Counted from the stretch's first letter, positions 1 through 12,930 are shown. The stretch: DNA of 64,000 nt from Bugula neritina (GCA_964035545.1 OZ037766.1:7045722-7109721), one strand, 5' to 3'. Numbers and translations are program-made. Notes: a model not told the origin generated them from the sequence alone.

Positions 1-405
1 TAAGGTTAATCAATTTTGTTATTTTAAATAAACTTTTGATTGTTTAGCATATAATATTTTACATATTAATAAACATCAGATCTCCCTGTTCACTGCCTGC
101 TACAGTTTAATCGCAATGCTATTATATAATGGTAGCCCTATCAAATGGTTATAGCTTGAACTTGTGTGTAAACTCTGGAAATATGAGGTTCATTGAGGGA
201 AAAATCCTAATTATAGAGTGCTCTTTGTATTCACTTGTTTTAGCTCTAGTGTAGCAATGTAAGAGGTAAGTGTATGCAAAAGTATTTGCTTATTTTTATT
301 TTTTGTAACAATGTTATCCAGGTATGTTTAGTTGTTGCATGTTACTGAGTTCATCACATTGCAGTGACACAAACCTAAGGTTAAATATCCGTAGTAGATA
401 TCATA
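1..405. other. No gene seen; left flank
   Basis: AT-rich sequence with no convincing exon, RNA gene or element boundary. It ends at the TA dinucleotide (404-405) that flanks the transposon starting at 406. Confidence 0.5.
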
Positions 406-1686
406 GGGGTAAGGGGGGGGGGAATTTTGCATTTGTTGCTCTCCTTCGTCTGTTTTTCAAGTTACTAGTTCAATAATCTCTAGTCTTAATGCTGCATCTG
501 TTGTCTATTACAAGTATCAGTTTGTTGTTTCTATCTCTCTCACAACTTTCAGAATAATCAAATTTTCATGACGAAAAAATTGGCCCATTGTACCCCGGTA
601 CAGGGGTACAATGGGCCACTGGGTGGGACACAACAAATATATTGAAATTTTGCGTATTTTGTTACATCTGATCTTTATTTATTTAATGTTACAAATAAAT
701 AAAGATACTCTTTCAGTTCTACGGCAAAATTCATGTTTTAGCTGTACAGTTTGTGCCACTACGGATATTAGAGGAAGGCAAAATAAAACGCACGTCACTT
801 GGTTCTGCAGTGCCATTATCATTACTGTTTAGAACTAAAAATATTCTGTTTCTTTTACTTCAGAGGAACGTTTACTAAAAAATAACTTTAGTAACATGTA
901 CTACAAAATTCCGAGTGGACTTTTTTCTATGAACTGTAGTTAAGGTGCATGCATGGCTAAGGTACTAGAGTACGGAAGGGAGAGGGGGGAGCAAATGAGC
1001 AAATCACAATTTATTTCAGTCAAATACATGTATATTCCTTCAATGGTGTAATATATAATGATTATCATGACTATCTACTAGTAGCAACAGCAGAGTGTTT
1101 TGTATTATGTATAAAATGGCAAAGCTTTAACCTCACCAGATGTATATATTAGAGGAGCTTCAACTTGTAATTTTGTAGTCTTACCATGATGTCTTTGATA
1201 TTTTACAAAAAGGTCAGAAATAGCTATATCTATAGATTTTAGTAACATTTCAACCAACTTTTTGGGCAGACAAACCAATAACAGTGATCAGGGTGCAATA
1301 ATCAGGTGGCCCATTGTACCCCGTGTGGCCAAATTGAAAATAAATGTGCCTCAAGGAAAATTTATTTCAGTGTTTACCGTTATACTAGTTAAGCAATGTA
1401 GAGACAAGCAATGGCAACAATATTAGTAAAATATAGGGTTCTTGCCTTTGAGTATAAAAAGTTATAAAGCTTTAATGACATCCTAAAAAATTTACAAAAA
1501 GTAGGTAAAAACAGTTTTTTACTCGCCTTTTCAACACGTATGTTCCGCAAGTGTTGAAACTACAAAGGCTGAATAATTATGTCAATATCTTTTTATGAAA
1601 AAAAATCATAACTTTAAGTCAATAAGTTCTCTCACAATTTGGCTGGCTTTTTGTACCCCTATGACCGTTGTGCCCCCCCTTACCCC
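406..1686. mobile_element. TA-flanked non-autonomous DNA transposon
   Basis: Both ends start with the same G-rich terminal inverted repeat: GGGGTAAGG followed by a run of G at 406, and its reverse complement CCCCCCCTTACCCC ending at 1686. TA dinucleotides flank it at 404-405 and 1687-1688, as expected for a Tc1/mariner/pogo-type target duplication. The interior has no transposase. It carries a 16-bp inverted pair around TGGCCCATTGTACCCC (581-596 and 603-618) and a further direct copy near 1307-1322, probably subterminal repeats. The 73-aa frame at 611-832 has no recognisable domain and I do not regard it as a gene. The length (1281 bp) and lack of coding sequence fit a MITE-like derivative. 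The superfamily assignment is inference from the TA duplication. Confidence 0.6.
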
Positions 1687-1688
1687 TA

Positions 1689-4159
1689 TTATGTAAAGTT
1701 TTTTCTTGCACTAGACTTGCTTGGAGACTGCACTTCACCTGGGCTGGGGTTTGTGCCCGTTCCGCCACTGGTTTTGATTACTAACTCAATTTCAAAGTTA
1801 GCTTGACTCAGCTGTATAGCTAGCTACTGTTAACTATTATAGCTATTTATAATTATTTATAGCAAGCAAGTAAATGAAAATTAGTAGTCAGTATCTTACT
1901 CAGAACACAACCACAAGGTTCCACGGTTGTTTGGTTGGTTATATAAGGAAGGTTAGTCTGTTATATAATAAAAATAAAGAAGAAATACAACTCGTGAGCC
2001 GCTCAGAGCGTTTTAATTTAAATTTTTACAACAGTGATAAAAATAATTAGTCACTAATTATTCCAGAAAGAAAAATACAAAATCTATAAAAATATTCAAT
2101 CTGAAGAAGTGATAATACTAAATACTTGAGACTATCTCCCATGCAAGTTTAAGAAAGTAACTATATAGCTGGTATATATTCCTTAAGATAAAATATAGTC
2201 TTTGCAAACTTTAACTGAGCATAGTAGATTGTCACCATATGCACAGCTTGCACTCAAGGTATTGTCTACCTGCATGATTGGTATTAGTACATGTGTTCAA
2301 AGTTGTTGAGTGCTTCAGAACTTCTGTCTCAGTGTACAATGCAAATGAGTTAATGCCACACCAGATTTGTCACAAGAGGTCATTGTTGATCTGCACAGAG
2401 TAAGCTCTTCCAGTTAGTTGATTATTAACTTTAACATCTCACCATTTCTTTCTCGCTGCAGTGCCAGTCTCATACCAGAAGTAGTTGGCCCCCTTACAGC
2501 ACTGTCAAATCTTTGCTATTATAATTATTATATTTTTGTTGCAGTCTGACACCATTTCTCAGCCAGCATTGTTATTAACTTTTGAAAAGATCTGTGATAG
2601 GACCGATCTGATTGGTTGTTCCAATGAGCTGCTAATTAGGACCGGCTGCCAGGTTGTCTTTGGTAGTGTTTCTGTAATAACATTAATAAAGTTTGTCTTT
2701 ATCTATATGTGCAGTACTGTAGAAGGGCAATCCCACTGTTTTGGTAAAAATCAATATTAATGTTGGTGAATCAATCAATCTATTAAATATTGCACTATGA
2801 ATAGTTAGCAAATAATGCAACAGTGGCTATAAAGAAAGATTATTATATCATATATTTTATGTAACAGCAAAACAACATGATGAACAATATAAGAAATACA
2901 ACAGTTCTTGAAATTAGATGGCAATACTTACAATAAATGCGGAGGTCGAGTAACAAACTGACATAATACTTCCATACTGCTTTATTTTATCAACAACAAT
3001 CAAGTTATTACTATAACATAATAGCTTGTAAAAATGATGCAAACAAGATAGAGATTTAGACATTGCCCATTTCACCATCACTTAACGGAAAACTATATGC
3101 ATATATGTATATAGTTTTGAAATATTATTGAAATTCTGTATGTTACATCTATCTAATTTAAAAGTATATAGTTATAGTATATATATACCTATAACCTTAA
3201 AAAATATTCATTCAAAAAATATTGTTTTCACCTGATCTGTTTATAAATACATGCATGTAAAGCAATATCATAGCTATAGCCATAGTTTTTAGTAACATAT
3301 TCACTTTCCTGCATTACCGTATGTATTAAGTTTTTCTCAACAATCATCATCCTGCAATTTAATATATCTATATAGAAATATATGAATATTATTTTAACAA
3401 TTTAGCTAATTCTAGAAGAGCTTCAAAAGCTCTTATTTCCAAATAAAACAAAATTAACCAAAGATTTCTTTTGCAAATATCAATAATTTTTGAAACCTGC
3501 ATGTGAAACAAACTAAACTTCACTTTTATGCTTTTCAGTTTAGAAAAAAATATTCATGATAACAATCATTCTAGTAACTAGTAATTTACTAGCTTTACTA
3601 GTTAGGAATTTATGAGTTATGCGACATTAGTCAAACAATGAGAAAGACATCATGTCATGACTCTGTGTAGTTTAATTTGCTCTGCCTCAGAATACGGATG
3701 CTTCTATAGTCACCATTTTTTCATATTGTCAGGTGGTATACAAATTAAAGCTATAAAAACCTTTGTGTACTCGAAAGTAGATTTAAGCATTTTTGGGCTG
3801 AAAAATTAACTTTAATGATGACAATAATAAGTTATGATTATAATAATGATTATTATGTATAAGGAACGAAGTTGGTTGAATAGATTATAAAGCCTACTGC
3901 ACCTAGCATGAAATATACTGCGATAAGTTGAGATTTTTCAAAAATTTCAAATGTTGTTGGTTGCACTAAGAAAAACATATAAAAAGTATGTTTAGTAAAA
4001 AATCTTCTGTGGTCTTTTGGAAGTGAATATTCCAACTATAATAAAATATGACTCAGTTAATCATGCAATACTATAGGTTGACCATATTGAAGCTAATTGT
4101 AAAACATATTTAGATGATGTTTTAAATTGGTAAAGATAAAAGATGAAGACTAGGAAGAA
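1689..4159. other. No gene seen
   Basis: AT-rich non-coding sequence of about 2.5 kb. A weak polypyrimidine tract plus CAG near 2440-2461 looks acceptor-like, but the following frame (2485-2760) matches nothing I recognise and has no donor that would make an exon. No tRNA-like promoter boxes or terminal repeats were seen. Confidence 0.45.
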
Positions 4160-4445
4160 AAGATTATCATTGAAAGTGCATACAGAGTTAATAAGAAAGC
4201 ACTTATTGAGATGAAGACAAGAGATGAAAGTAAAATGGAAGAGCTCTAATAAATATCCAACTTAATTGACTCGTGAATGGGAGATCAATTATATCTGAGT
4301 CAGTAAATTGGAAAAAAACCGCTAAAGAAGAAACAGCAGAGACATGCAGAAAAATGTGTTGATGAAGCTTTGACTTAAATAAGTCAACTCAAAAAGAAGA
4401 TACTGAAGATAGAATATCAAGATGACAATATTTGAGAGATAGAAG

Positions 4446-4667
4446 ATGAGCCGGTTAAGAGAGAAGAGCTCAAGAAAGAAGAAAGTGATAAGATATATGC
4501 AAAGCGAGGAGCTAATAAAGCTGGAAAGATTCATGCAGCATTTGGAAAAAATTTTAAACATAGAGAAAGGTGAATTGGTGAAAGTGAAAGATAAGACAAA
4601 AGATAAAATATTACCAACAACACCAGAGAGTACCAAGGAGGTTGTTGGTAAAAAACCTATTGAGTGA
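4446..4667 (+). pseudogene. Array unit 1 coiled-coil frame
   Basis: A 73-aa open frame, Lys/Glu-rich with heptad-like Leu/Ile spacing around residues 24-48 (core LERFMQHLEKILNIEKGELV). No homology is recognised. It is the longest of the five versions and shares the ending ESTKEVVGK with unit 3. It could be an exon of an expressed repeat family, because a GT dinucleotide follows GTTGTTG near 4650. I cannot show splicing, so it is called a repeat-derived fragment. Confidence 0.4.
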
Positions 4668-5642
4668 GATAAGAGAAAGGAATATTGAAACGACATTTTT
4701 GTCAATGAAAGTGGAGTAAAATTAGAAGATAAACCAGCAGAGAATAAGGAGAAATTCCGACTGCAGCTACTTTACAAAAATGTTAGATACTTGCATAATG
4801 CCATGCCTAATTGTTTAGCATCAAGAAATATTAAGAATTATTTTTTCCTTGCCCTATGCTAACAGACTAAATCCCTCTTTTTTGTGTCTCAAAACAAATA
4901 TTTTTAGTGAAATTTATAAAATCGTTTTTTGATTTTGTACCTTAGTTTCTGATGAAGTATATTATAACAAGTTTTCAGTTCAATCTTATTTTCCTGCTTA
5001 GCATACATGACTATATAATCAAACTAATATGAGTACTGCTCATTCATATAAAAGAAGTGTGTATTGTAATTGTGACATGCAATTTTTACTTATTATATGC
5101 AATTATTATTATGCAAGTTATACTAGTATATAAAATGTCTAAAAATATGCAAGTTCTATTTGCTTAGATGAATATATGTGCATGTAAATATTTATTATGT
5201 TGTATGAAAGAGTTACACTGTCTTCTTAAGTGAGAGATAATCTGTCCATCAGCTGTGCCATGAAATAAATATGAGGAGCAGATTAATTTTTTTATGATGC
5301 AAATGTCCTATAAAGATTACATTAAGTAAATCTTAAGTGTGTAACAAAACAGAAAGAAAATATTATAATTGAAAGTGCTAGCAAAGTTAATAAAAGAGTA
5401 CTTATCGAGATGAAGCCAAGAGATGAAAATAAAATGAAAGAGCTCTAATAAATATTCAACTTAATTGACCCGTGAATGGGAGATCAATTATATATCCAAG
5501 TTGGATAATTTGAGAAAACCTGCTAAAGAAAAAACACGAGAGACAAAAAGATGTGTTGATGAAGTTTTGACTCCAACAAGTCAATTCCAAAAGAAAAGAC
5601 TGAAGATAGAATATCAAGAGGACAGTATTTGAGAGATAAAAG

Positions 5643-5846
5643 ATGAGCCAGTTGAGAACAAAGAGTGCAAGAAAAGAGAAAGTGATGAAATTTATGCAAA
5701 GGGAGGAGCTAGTAAAGCTGGAAAGATTCATGCAGCATTTGGAAAAAGTTTTAAACATAGAAAAAGGTGAATTGGTGAATGTGGAATATGAGAAAAAAGA
5801 TAAAGTATCGTACAACAACACTAGAGAGTATAAAGGAAACTGTTGA
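5643..5846 (+). pseudogene. Array unit 2 coiled-coil frame
   Basis: A 67-aa copy of the same core (EELVKLERFMQHLEKVLN). The frame shifts after about residue 52 relative to units 1 and 3 (SYNNTREYK in place of a TTLESTKE-type ending), evidence of decay. The downstream 3' segment (about 5890-6060) is Asn/Glu-rich and is shared with 9370-9560 and 12800-12930. Confidence 0.4.
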
Positions 5847-6120
5847 AAAATATAACTCTTTGGATAAGAAAAGGAAAAAAAGGGAATAGAATGACATTCT
5901 TGTCAATGAAAATAGAGCAAAATTAGAAGATGGACCTGCAGAGAATAGAGAGACATTCCCACTGGAAAATGATAACACAGCTTTGGAAGGAGTCAGTAAA
6001 GAATCACAGAACAAGCAATATAGGTTACATAATTCTAACAGACTAGATGAAGACAACAATATATAATTTTATATAATAATGGTGTCTTGTTTCATAAAAT
6101 ATTAAATACTTATATAATAA

Positions 6121-6338
6121 CTCATCCAAGTTTATTATAGTCACCATCCCTGTGAGAAACCCAAGACGGAAAGGGTTTTTTTTTGTTAAAACAGGCTAAG
6201 GACTAATTTAAATAGGTACAGGAGCAATTATGACTGGATGCTCTTCCTAATATCACCAATGGCCTTTGTTTGGGTTTGAACCCATGACCTTGTGTCTACT
6301 AGGCAAACGCTTTAAACCCTAGACCACAGCTTCTCCCT
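6121..6338 (-). mobile_element. tRNA-derived SINE, minus strand
   Basis: Read on the minus strand it begins GGGAGAAGCTGTGGTCTAGG (A-box-like) and has a B-box-like GGTTCAAACCC about 45 bp later. A conserved core follows (AGGAAGAGCATCCAGTCATA and GTCCTTAGCCTG), then an end near AAACTTG...ATGAG. The same head, core and tail recur at 9620, 16763, 21917 and 62789, which defines a family. This copy and the one at 9620 share flanks and so derive from one insertion plus segmental duplication. Confidence 0.75.
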
Positions 6339-6976
6339 TGCAATAATGCCATGCTTAATTGTTTGGCATCAAAAAATATTAAATATTAAAAAGTATATTA
6401 GTTATTCAGTTTTTGATAAAGCATATACATATTTTTGTGTAAACGTATGTATGCATCATTGTGTGCAACATTATTACATGCAGTTTTTACTTAATATATT
6501 TATTATACAAAATTATCATTACATGAAAACTATACTCCTATATATATATACATTTTGTATTTGCTTAGATGAAAACATGCATGATGTTGTATGAAAGAGT
6601 TACACTCTCTTCTCAAGTGAAAGATGATCTGTCCATCAGCTGCGCTATAAACTAGATATGATGACCAGATTAATTATTGTGTGATCTTTTAAAGATCATA
6701 TTAAGTAAATCGTAAGAGTTGATAAGAAAGTACTTATTGAGATGAAGCCAAGAGATGAAAGTAAAATGGAAGAGCTCTAATAAATATTCAACTTAATTGA
6801 CCCGTGAATGGGAGATCAATTGTATCTGAGTCAATGAATTTGAAAAACCATGCTGAAAAAGAAACAGCAGAAACATGCAGAAAGATGTGTTGATGAAGCT
6901 TTGACTTAAACAAGTCAATTCCAAAAGAAAAGACTGAAGATAGAATATCAAAACGACAATATTTGAGAGATAGAAG

Positions 6977-7198
6977 ATGAACCAGTTAAGAGAGAAAAGC
7001 GCAAGAAAGGAGAAAGTGATAAGATTTATGCAATGGGAGGAGCTAATAAAACTGGAAAAATTCATGCAGCATTTGGAAAAAGTTTTAAACATAGAGAAAG
7101 GTGAATTGGTGAAAGTGGAAGATAAGAAAAAAGACAAAATATCACCAACTACACTAGAGAGTACCAAGGAGGTTGTTGGTAAAGAACTTATTGAGTGA
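6977..7198 (+). pseudogene. Array unit 3 coiled-coil frame
   Basis: A 73-aa copy with core EELIKLEKFMQHLEKVLN and ending ESTKEVVGKELIE. It is collinear with unit 1 without indels, so the frame has been conserved between two units about 2.5 kb apart. Function is unknown. Confidence 0.4.
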
Positions 7199-8026
7199 GA
7201 TAAAAGAAAGGACTATCAAATGACAGCTAGCCTTTGTCAATGGAAATAAAGTAGAAATTAAGATCTCACCCAGTTAGATGCTACACGTCCCAGTTTGACA
7301 CTAGGCTAAATTTCCTATTTAGACACTTCCTATATGAATGCTTTCCAGTTGAACAATATTTATTTATTTTGGTACGATATCTATTTTGTGTGCAACTTAT
7401 TATAGTCTGATCGGGACAACACTAATCCACAACTTGATATCCTTGTTTCTAACCAAACTTACTCAAACATTAAAAAAGCTACCAGTACCAATCTAGACCT
7501 GCAGAGTTACAGACTGTTTAACAGCTATTGGCTATTAGCATATTAGCTATTTAGCAATCAATACAACATTTATATAGGTATATGTACTGTAAGTGTATTG
7601 TTACTATGCATAATGGCACCAAAATAAAAACAGCATCTAACTTTGAAAATTTTAAGTGGGAAGCATCTATCTGGGATGAAACCAAATTCAGAAGACATGG
7701 AGGCAAAGAACGGAGAGAAATTCCAACTGGAAGGGGATAACACATCTTTGGAAGCAGTCAGTGAAATATTGCAAGACAAGCAAGATGTTACATAATGCTT
7801 AACAGATGAAAGTAAAATGGAAGTGCTCTAATAAATATCTAACTTAATTGACCCGTGAATGGGAGATCAATTATATCTGAGTCAGTAAATTGGAAAAAAT
7901 CTGCTAAAGAAAAAACACAAAAGACAGAAAAATGTGGTGATAAAGTTTTGACTTGAATAAGTCAATTCAAAAAGAAAAAACTGAAAATAGAATATCAAGA
8001 GAACAGTATTTGAGAGATAGAAGATG

Positions 8027-8266
8027 AGTCAGTTAAGAAAGAAAAGGTGAAGAAGGAAGAAAGTGATAAGATATATGCAAAGAGAGGAGCTAATAAAGCT
8101 GAAAAAATACATGCAGCATTTGGAAAAGGTTTTAAACATAGAGAAAGGTGAATTGGTGAAAGTGGAGAATGAGAAAAAAGATAAAGTAACAACACTAGAG
8201 AGTACCAAGGAAACTGTTGCGTCACCACTAACTATAGATGAGTTGTACTGGTGTTGGTGTTCGTAA
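8027..8266 (+). pseudogene. Array unit 4 coiled-coil frame, broken
   Basis: The upstream part (SQLRKK...) is interrupted by an in-frame stop before residue 12. The core EELIKLKKYMQHLEKVLN is then open to about 8266. A short in-frame deletion removes codons before TTLESTKE relative to unit 3. The segment at 7610-7800 just upstream carries a reverse-order piece of a unit 3' region, so the array has rearranged here. Confidence 0.4.
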
Positions 8267-8269
8267 CTT

Positions 8270-9339
8270 TATTTTGACGTATTGCAACTGCCGTAAGAAA
8301 CTATAAAAGTAGGTTAACATATGCAATTATAATAGGTTTTTAAAATAAAACCAACAAAAATAAAAACCAACAATTATTTATGACTTGCAAAGTATTCAAA
8401 CATACATACATATTTTGAATTAATCACCTCTTGCCTTCTTTTAGTGGCTAGCTAGGGTGAGTTTGACTCTAGGAAATGACATTGTAGGTCTACTGAAAAT
8501 ATTAAAGTTTATAATAAAAATGACATTAAATGATAACTGCCATAGACAAAGTTAAGTTATTTTATCAGTTAAGACAAGTAATGATGCATGTATTACATAA
8601 ACAAAGATTAAACTTGTATTCAAAGTTGACTTGAATTAGTAGTTGCAGTAAAATACTGTTATGAATAAAAGTAAAACTTTAAGCTACATATTATGGCTTT
8701 ATCCTGTGACAATCTGATCAATAACTGGAGAGCCTGTCTTGAGAATTTGTAATTTTAAGAGAAATCTATTATAAAGTAAACACATAGCCAGAAAATGTAT
8801 CATGCACTGACCGCACTGGAATTCTAAAAATTGTCAAACTTATAAACATGTTTAATAAACCAAATAGTTATTCTTATAGTTGAAATAGATAAAAATACTT
8901 AAGGAAAGCTTCAAATTATTATAAATACTAAAAGACAAAACTAACCTGTGCCTCTTCAAGTTAATTCCAATTCAAATTCATTTATATTTGGTTAATTATA
9001 TCATTAAAATTGATTGTTATTTATGCAATGGAACTTGCATTGCTAGCCGCTACTATTCTCCAAACTGTAGGGTCAACGTCTGCACTGAAACATCCGGGCT
9101 GCCAAGACGTAAAGCCACAGCCAATGGGCGAGGGCATGCTGTTATCTAATTAGTGAATTGACAGCTGTTGATCTAATTAGTGAATTGACAGCTGTTGCAA
9201 TCAAGTGATGTGATGATCTATTTGATTGGAACGTTACGCTAAACGCAACGCTGAATGCTTAATAAACTGTTAGATATTCATTACGTTATGCTGCTTTTAC
9301 AACTTTAAATAATTATGCTATGTGATAACTTTACAGAAA
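8270..9339. other. No gene; a 27-bp direct duplication
   Basis: AT-rich, non-coding. The only structure noted is a perfect 27-bp tandem duplication at 9144-9170 and 9171-9197, beginning ATCTAATTAGTG and ending ACAGCTGTTG. Confidence 0.5.
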
Positions 9340-9570
9340 CTGTTGAAAAATATAACTCTTTGGATAAGAAAAGGAAAAAGAGGGAATAGAATGACATTCT
9401 TGTCAATGAAGATAGAGCAAAATTAGAAGATGAACCTGCAGAAAATAGAGGGACATTCCGACTGGAAAAGGATAATACAGCTTTGGAAGGAGTCAGTGAA
9501 GTACCACAAAACAAGCAGTATATGTTACATAATTCTAACAGACTAGATGAAGACAACAATATATAATTTT
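9340..9570 (+). repeat. Partial array unit (3' segment only)
   Basis: Near-identical to about 5840-6065 of unit 2, but without the coiled-coil core. It marks the left edge of the second copy of the duplicated block, which continues through a SINE to the transposon insertion at 9950. Confidence 0.65.
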
Positions 9571-9619
9571 ATATAATAATGGTGACTTGGTTCATAAATA
9601 TTAAATACTTATATAAAAA

Positions 9620-9836
9620 CTCATGCAAGTTTATACTCACCATCCCTGTGAGAAACCCAAGACGAAAAGAGTTTTTTTGTTAAAACAGGCTAAGGACTAA
9701 TTTAAATAGGTACAGGAGCAATTATGACTGGATGCTCTTCGATCCTAACATCACCAATAGCCTTTGTTTGGGTTTGAACCCATGACTTTGTGTGTACTAG
9801 GCAAACGCTTTAAACCCTAGACCACAACTTCTCCCT
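9620..9836 (-). mobile_element. tRNA-derived SINE, duplicated copy
   Basis: Near-identical to the SINE at 6121-6338, including flanking DNA on both sides. It was copied by the block duplication rather than by a second retrotransposition. Small differences, such as a shorter T-run near 9670, separate the two copies. Confidence 0.75.
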
Positions 9837-9951
9837 TGCAATAATGCCATGCTTAATTGTTTGCGGCATCAAAAAATATAAAATATTAAAAAGTATATTA
9901 GTTATTTAGTTTTTGATAAAGCATATATATATTTTTGTGTAAACGTATGTA

Positions 9952-12002
9952 GGGGAAGACGGGGTAAGTTGGGTCAAGGGGCAAGTTGGGTCAGGCCATT
10001 TTCTCGAAATCTGCAATGCTAGGAAACTAAATAGTTAGGTCAAGAAATAAAGGCCAAACTAAAATAACTTCCTGTTATTACAACAACACTATCAGAAAAG
10101 AGGTGAGTGAAATATTAGCGAATATCAATATTTTTGCCTCATTTGACATTTTGTTCACCAAAACAGTAAACCAAAATTGTGTCATTAAGCATGAGGATAG
10201 AGTGCTGATGTTTTGCATCATGGATGCTTAAGTAGTTAGCTTATATTTGGTAAATTATAAAACTTTCTAAATTAATTTGTTCATGCAAAAATTACATGCT
10301 TTACAAAATTGCTGCCAATGGGGCAAGTTAGGCCAAAATTTTGAGGCTAATTGGGTCAGTGGCCCAACTTGTCCCAATTCACTAAACATAGTGTTAATGT
10401 AAATTTATTGTTGCAGATCATGATACTGGATAATCACTGTTCACATATATCCTTAGAGTCTGTAACTCTTGCTAAAGAATCAGGTGTTGTTCTACTCACC
10501 TTGCCACCACATACTTCACACCGATTACAGTCTCTGGTTAGAACTGTTTTCGGTCCAATGGATAACTTAATGATAACCTATCCGAACAGGAGCATAAAAG
10601 TGCAAAACATTGGCACCCTAACAGAGCGAGCATTTGGACAAAACATGACTGTTGCTAATATAACATCGGGCTGTCGCTCATCTGGCATATTCTCATCAAA
10701 CGCATGCATATTTACCGACGCCGACTATGTTCCAACCCATGCTACGGACAGACCTCAAACAGTGATCAATGAGCAAGATATTCTGATTCAACTTAGCCAA
10801 GTTTATCTTAACTAACTTTATTCCAGATTCCAATTCACAATCCAACAACTTCTGGTTTATTGGCAGGGGTTACTTCTCAGGATACTTCTACTTCACTGGT
10901 GGTGGCTATCTCTAAGCAGCCTGTTACCCCTCAAGATATTATTCCCTTACCCAAAACTGCTCCACGCAAAGATGGAGCACCCGGAAGAAAGCAGGTAAAG
11001 ACCACTATACTGACAGACACACCAGAGAAAGAAAGAATCGAACAAGAATGAGCAGACAAGTTGAATAAAGGAAAGAAACGACTTAAGCGTAGGCCTACAC
11101 AGAAAGGGCCAGAATCTTGCAGTGAAGAAGATGAGCAGAACCATATAGTTTTGCTAGAGACAGACAGCGATTCACCATCCGAGGCGGAAGCAGAAAAACA
11201 GAATGTGGCAGATGTAGAAGAAGTGGCGTTTGTAGTGGTAAAATACAAAGGAAACCGTTCAACCATAGGTTTTGTTGGAATGGTGGTTGGCAAGGATGAA
11301 GGAGATTGGAGAGTGGACTTTTACAAAAAGACTCTACAGGGCACATTCTCTAAACCATCACAGCCAGACATATCTGCAGTAGAATCTGAGCAAATTGTTA
11401 GAGTGCTGGGGGCACCTGTCTCAACTGGAACAACTGTTCGAATTCTAGGCTGTGTTAGTTTAGGCAAAAAACTAGATGGCATGGGCTTTGAGTCGAGTTA
11501 GTTTTCTTGATGTCTTTATTAAATAAAAATAATAGCCCCAAGCAGATTTGGTTTACTTCTTTTTTGCCCATTCTCAGAGTCTGAACTCAAATAATCTCAC
11601 TAACTTAGATGATGACTGGGGGCCTATGTTATAAACTTTGTATGTTTTTCTCTAACTAATATGCTGTTAATCATTACTTAGACTTAATGAGAATTAATAA
11701 ATTAAATTTATTTCACTAATATGTTAGATGCCATAGTAATGAAATAGCGACCCAACTTGCCCCATTTGTTTTTGGTGGTGACCCAACTTACCCCTCAAGC
11801 GGGGTAAGCTGGGTCAGAAGAAAGGTTTTACGGTATTATCTGTAGCTGACTATAAATTGTTGGTGTTGCCTCAAAATAAAGTTGGGCTATTGCAGATAAC
11901 ATGTTAATCTCTCTTTATAACAAACAGTTTGAAATTTACGTGCTTAGATCGGCCACAATATTAAAAAAACCAATTTTTGACCCAACTTGCCCCGCCTTCC
12001 CC
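9952..12002 (+). mobile_element. pogo/Tigger-like DNA transposon, defective
   Basis: The terminal inverted repeats are GGGGAAGACGGGGTAAGTTG at 9952 and, read inward from 12002, GGGGAAGGCGGGGCAAGTTG. TA is duplicated at 9950-9951 and 12003-12004. Removing the element restores the sequence seen uninterrupted at 6441-6460 in the sister unit, which is therefore a natural empty site. Subterminal copies of a GGGTCA/GGCCCAACTTG-type motif occur near 9975, 10320-10375 and 11750-11820. The interior holds a broken transposase related to Tigger proteins. Length is 2051 bp. Confidence 0.85.
10417..11501 (+). pseudogene. Tigger-type DDE transposase remnant
   Basis: The frame from about 10417 starts inside the DDE domain with ILDNHCSHISLE, the second catalytic Asp context, then LLTLPPHTSHRLQSL. 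In the pogo/Tigger family the next residue is the third catalytic Asp (LQPLD); here it is Val. About 60 aa that normally follow FGP are missing, and the frame ends near 10815. The C-terminal part continues in another frame from 10860. It has an in-frame TGA at 11049-11051 and then an acidic/Ser-rich stretch followed by a domain like the C-termini of Tigger-derived proteins (FVVVKYKG...FVGMVVG), ending at 11501. The DNA-binding N-terminal half is absent. The copy is therefore dead: truncation, lost catalytic residue, frameshift and stop. Confidence 0.75.
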
Positions 12003-12552
12003 TATGCATCATTGTGTGCAACATTATTACATGCAGTTTTTACTTATTATACTTATTATACTTATATTATACATGATTATCATTACATGAAAACTATACT
12101 CCTATATATATATATATATATATATACATTTTGTATTTGCTTAGATGAAAACATGCATGGTGTTGTATGAAGAAGTTACGCTCTCTTCTCAAGTGAAAGA
12201 TGATCTGTCCATCAGCTGTGCTATAAACTAAATATGATGACCAGATCAATTATTGTGTGATCTTTTAAAGATCATATTAGGTAAATCGTAAGAGTTGATA
12301 AGAAAGTACTTATTGAGATGAAGCCAAGAGATGAAAGTAAAATGGAAGAGCTCTAATAAATATCCAACTTAATTGACCCGTGAATGGGAGATCAATTATA
12401 TCTGAGTCAGTAAATAGGAAAAAACCCGCTAAAGAAGAAACAGCAGAGACATGCAGAAAAATGTGTTGATGAAGCTTTGACTTAAACAAGTCAATTCCAA
12501 AAGAAGATATTGAAGATGGAATATCAAGATAAAAATATTTGAGAGATAGAAG

Positions 12553-12735
12553 ATGAGCCAGTTGAGGGAGAAGAGCTCAAGAAAGAAGAAAGTGATAAGA
12601 TATATGCAAAGGGAGGAGCTAATAAAGCTGGAAAGATTCATGCAGCATTTGGAAAAAGTTTTAAACATAGAGAAAGGTGAATTGGTGAAAGTGGAAAATG
12701 AGAAAAAAGATAATGTATCGTACCAACAACATTAG
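12553..12735 (+). pseudogene. Array unit 5 coiled-coil frame
   Basis: A 60-aa copy with core EELIKLERFMQHLEKVLN. It ends in the shifted frame also seen in unit 2 (SYQQH). It belongs to the duplicated block that resumes at 12005 after the inserted pogo-like element. Confidence 0.4.
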
Positions 12736-12930
12736 AGAGTACCAAGAAAGCTGTTGAGAAATAAATCTTTGGATAAAAAAGAAAAAAAAAGAGAGAATCG
12801 AATGACAGCCTTGTCAATGAAAATAGAGCAGAATTAAAAGATGGACCTGCAGAGAATAGAAAGACATTCCCACTGGAAAGGGATAACACAGCTTTGGAAG
12901 GAGTCAGTGAAATATCACAAAACAAGCAAT

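Noticed and set aside
4190-5960. Stop-codon reassignment (TAA/TAG as Gln) to extend array frames
   Set aside because: The four well-defined genes use standard stops and contain no in-frame TAA/TAG, so the stops in the array reflect decay.
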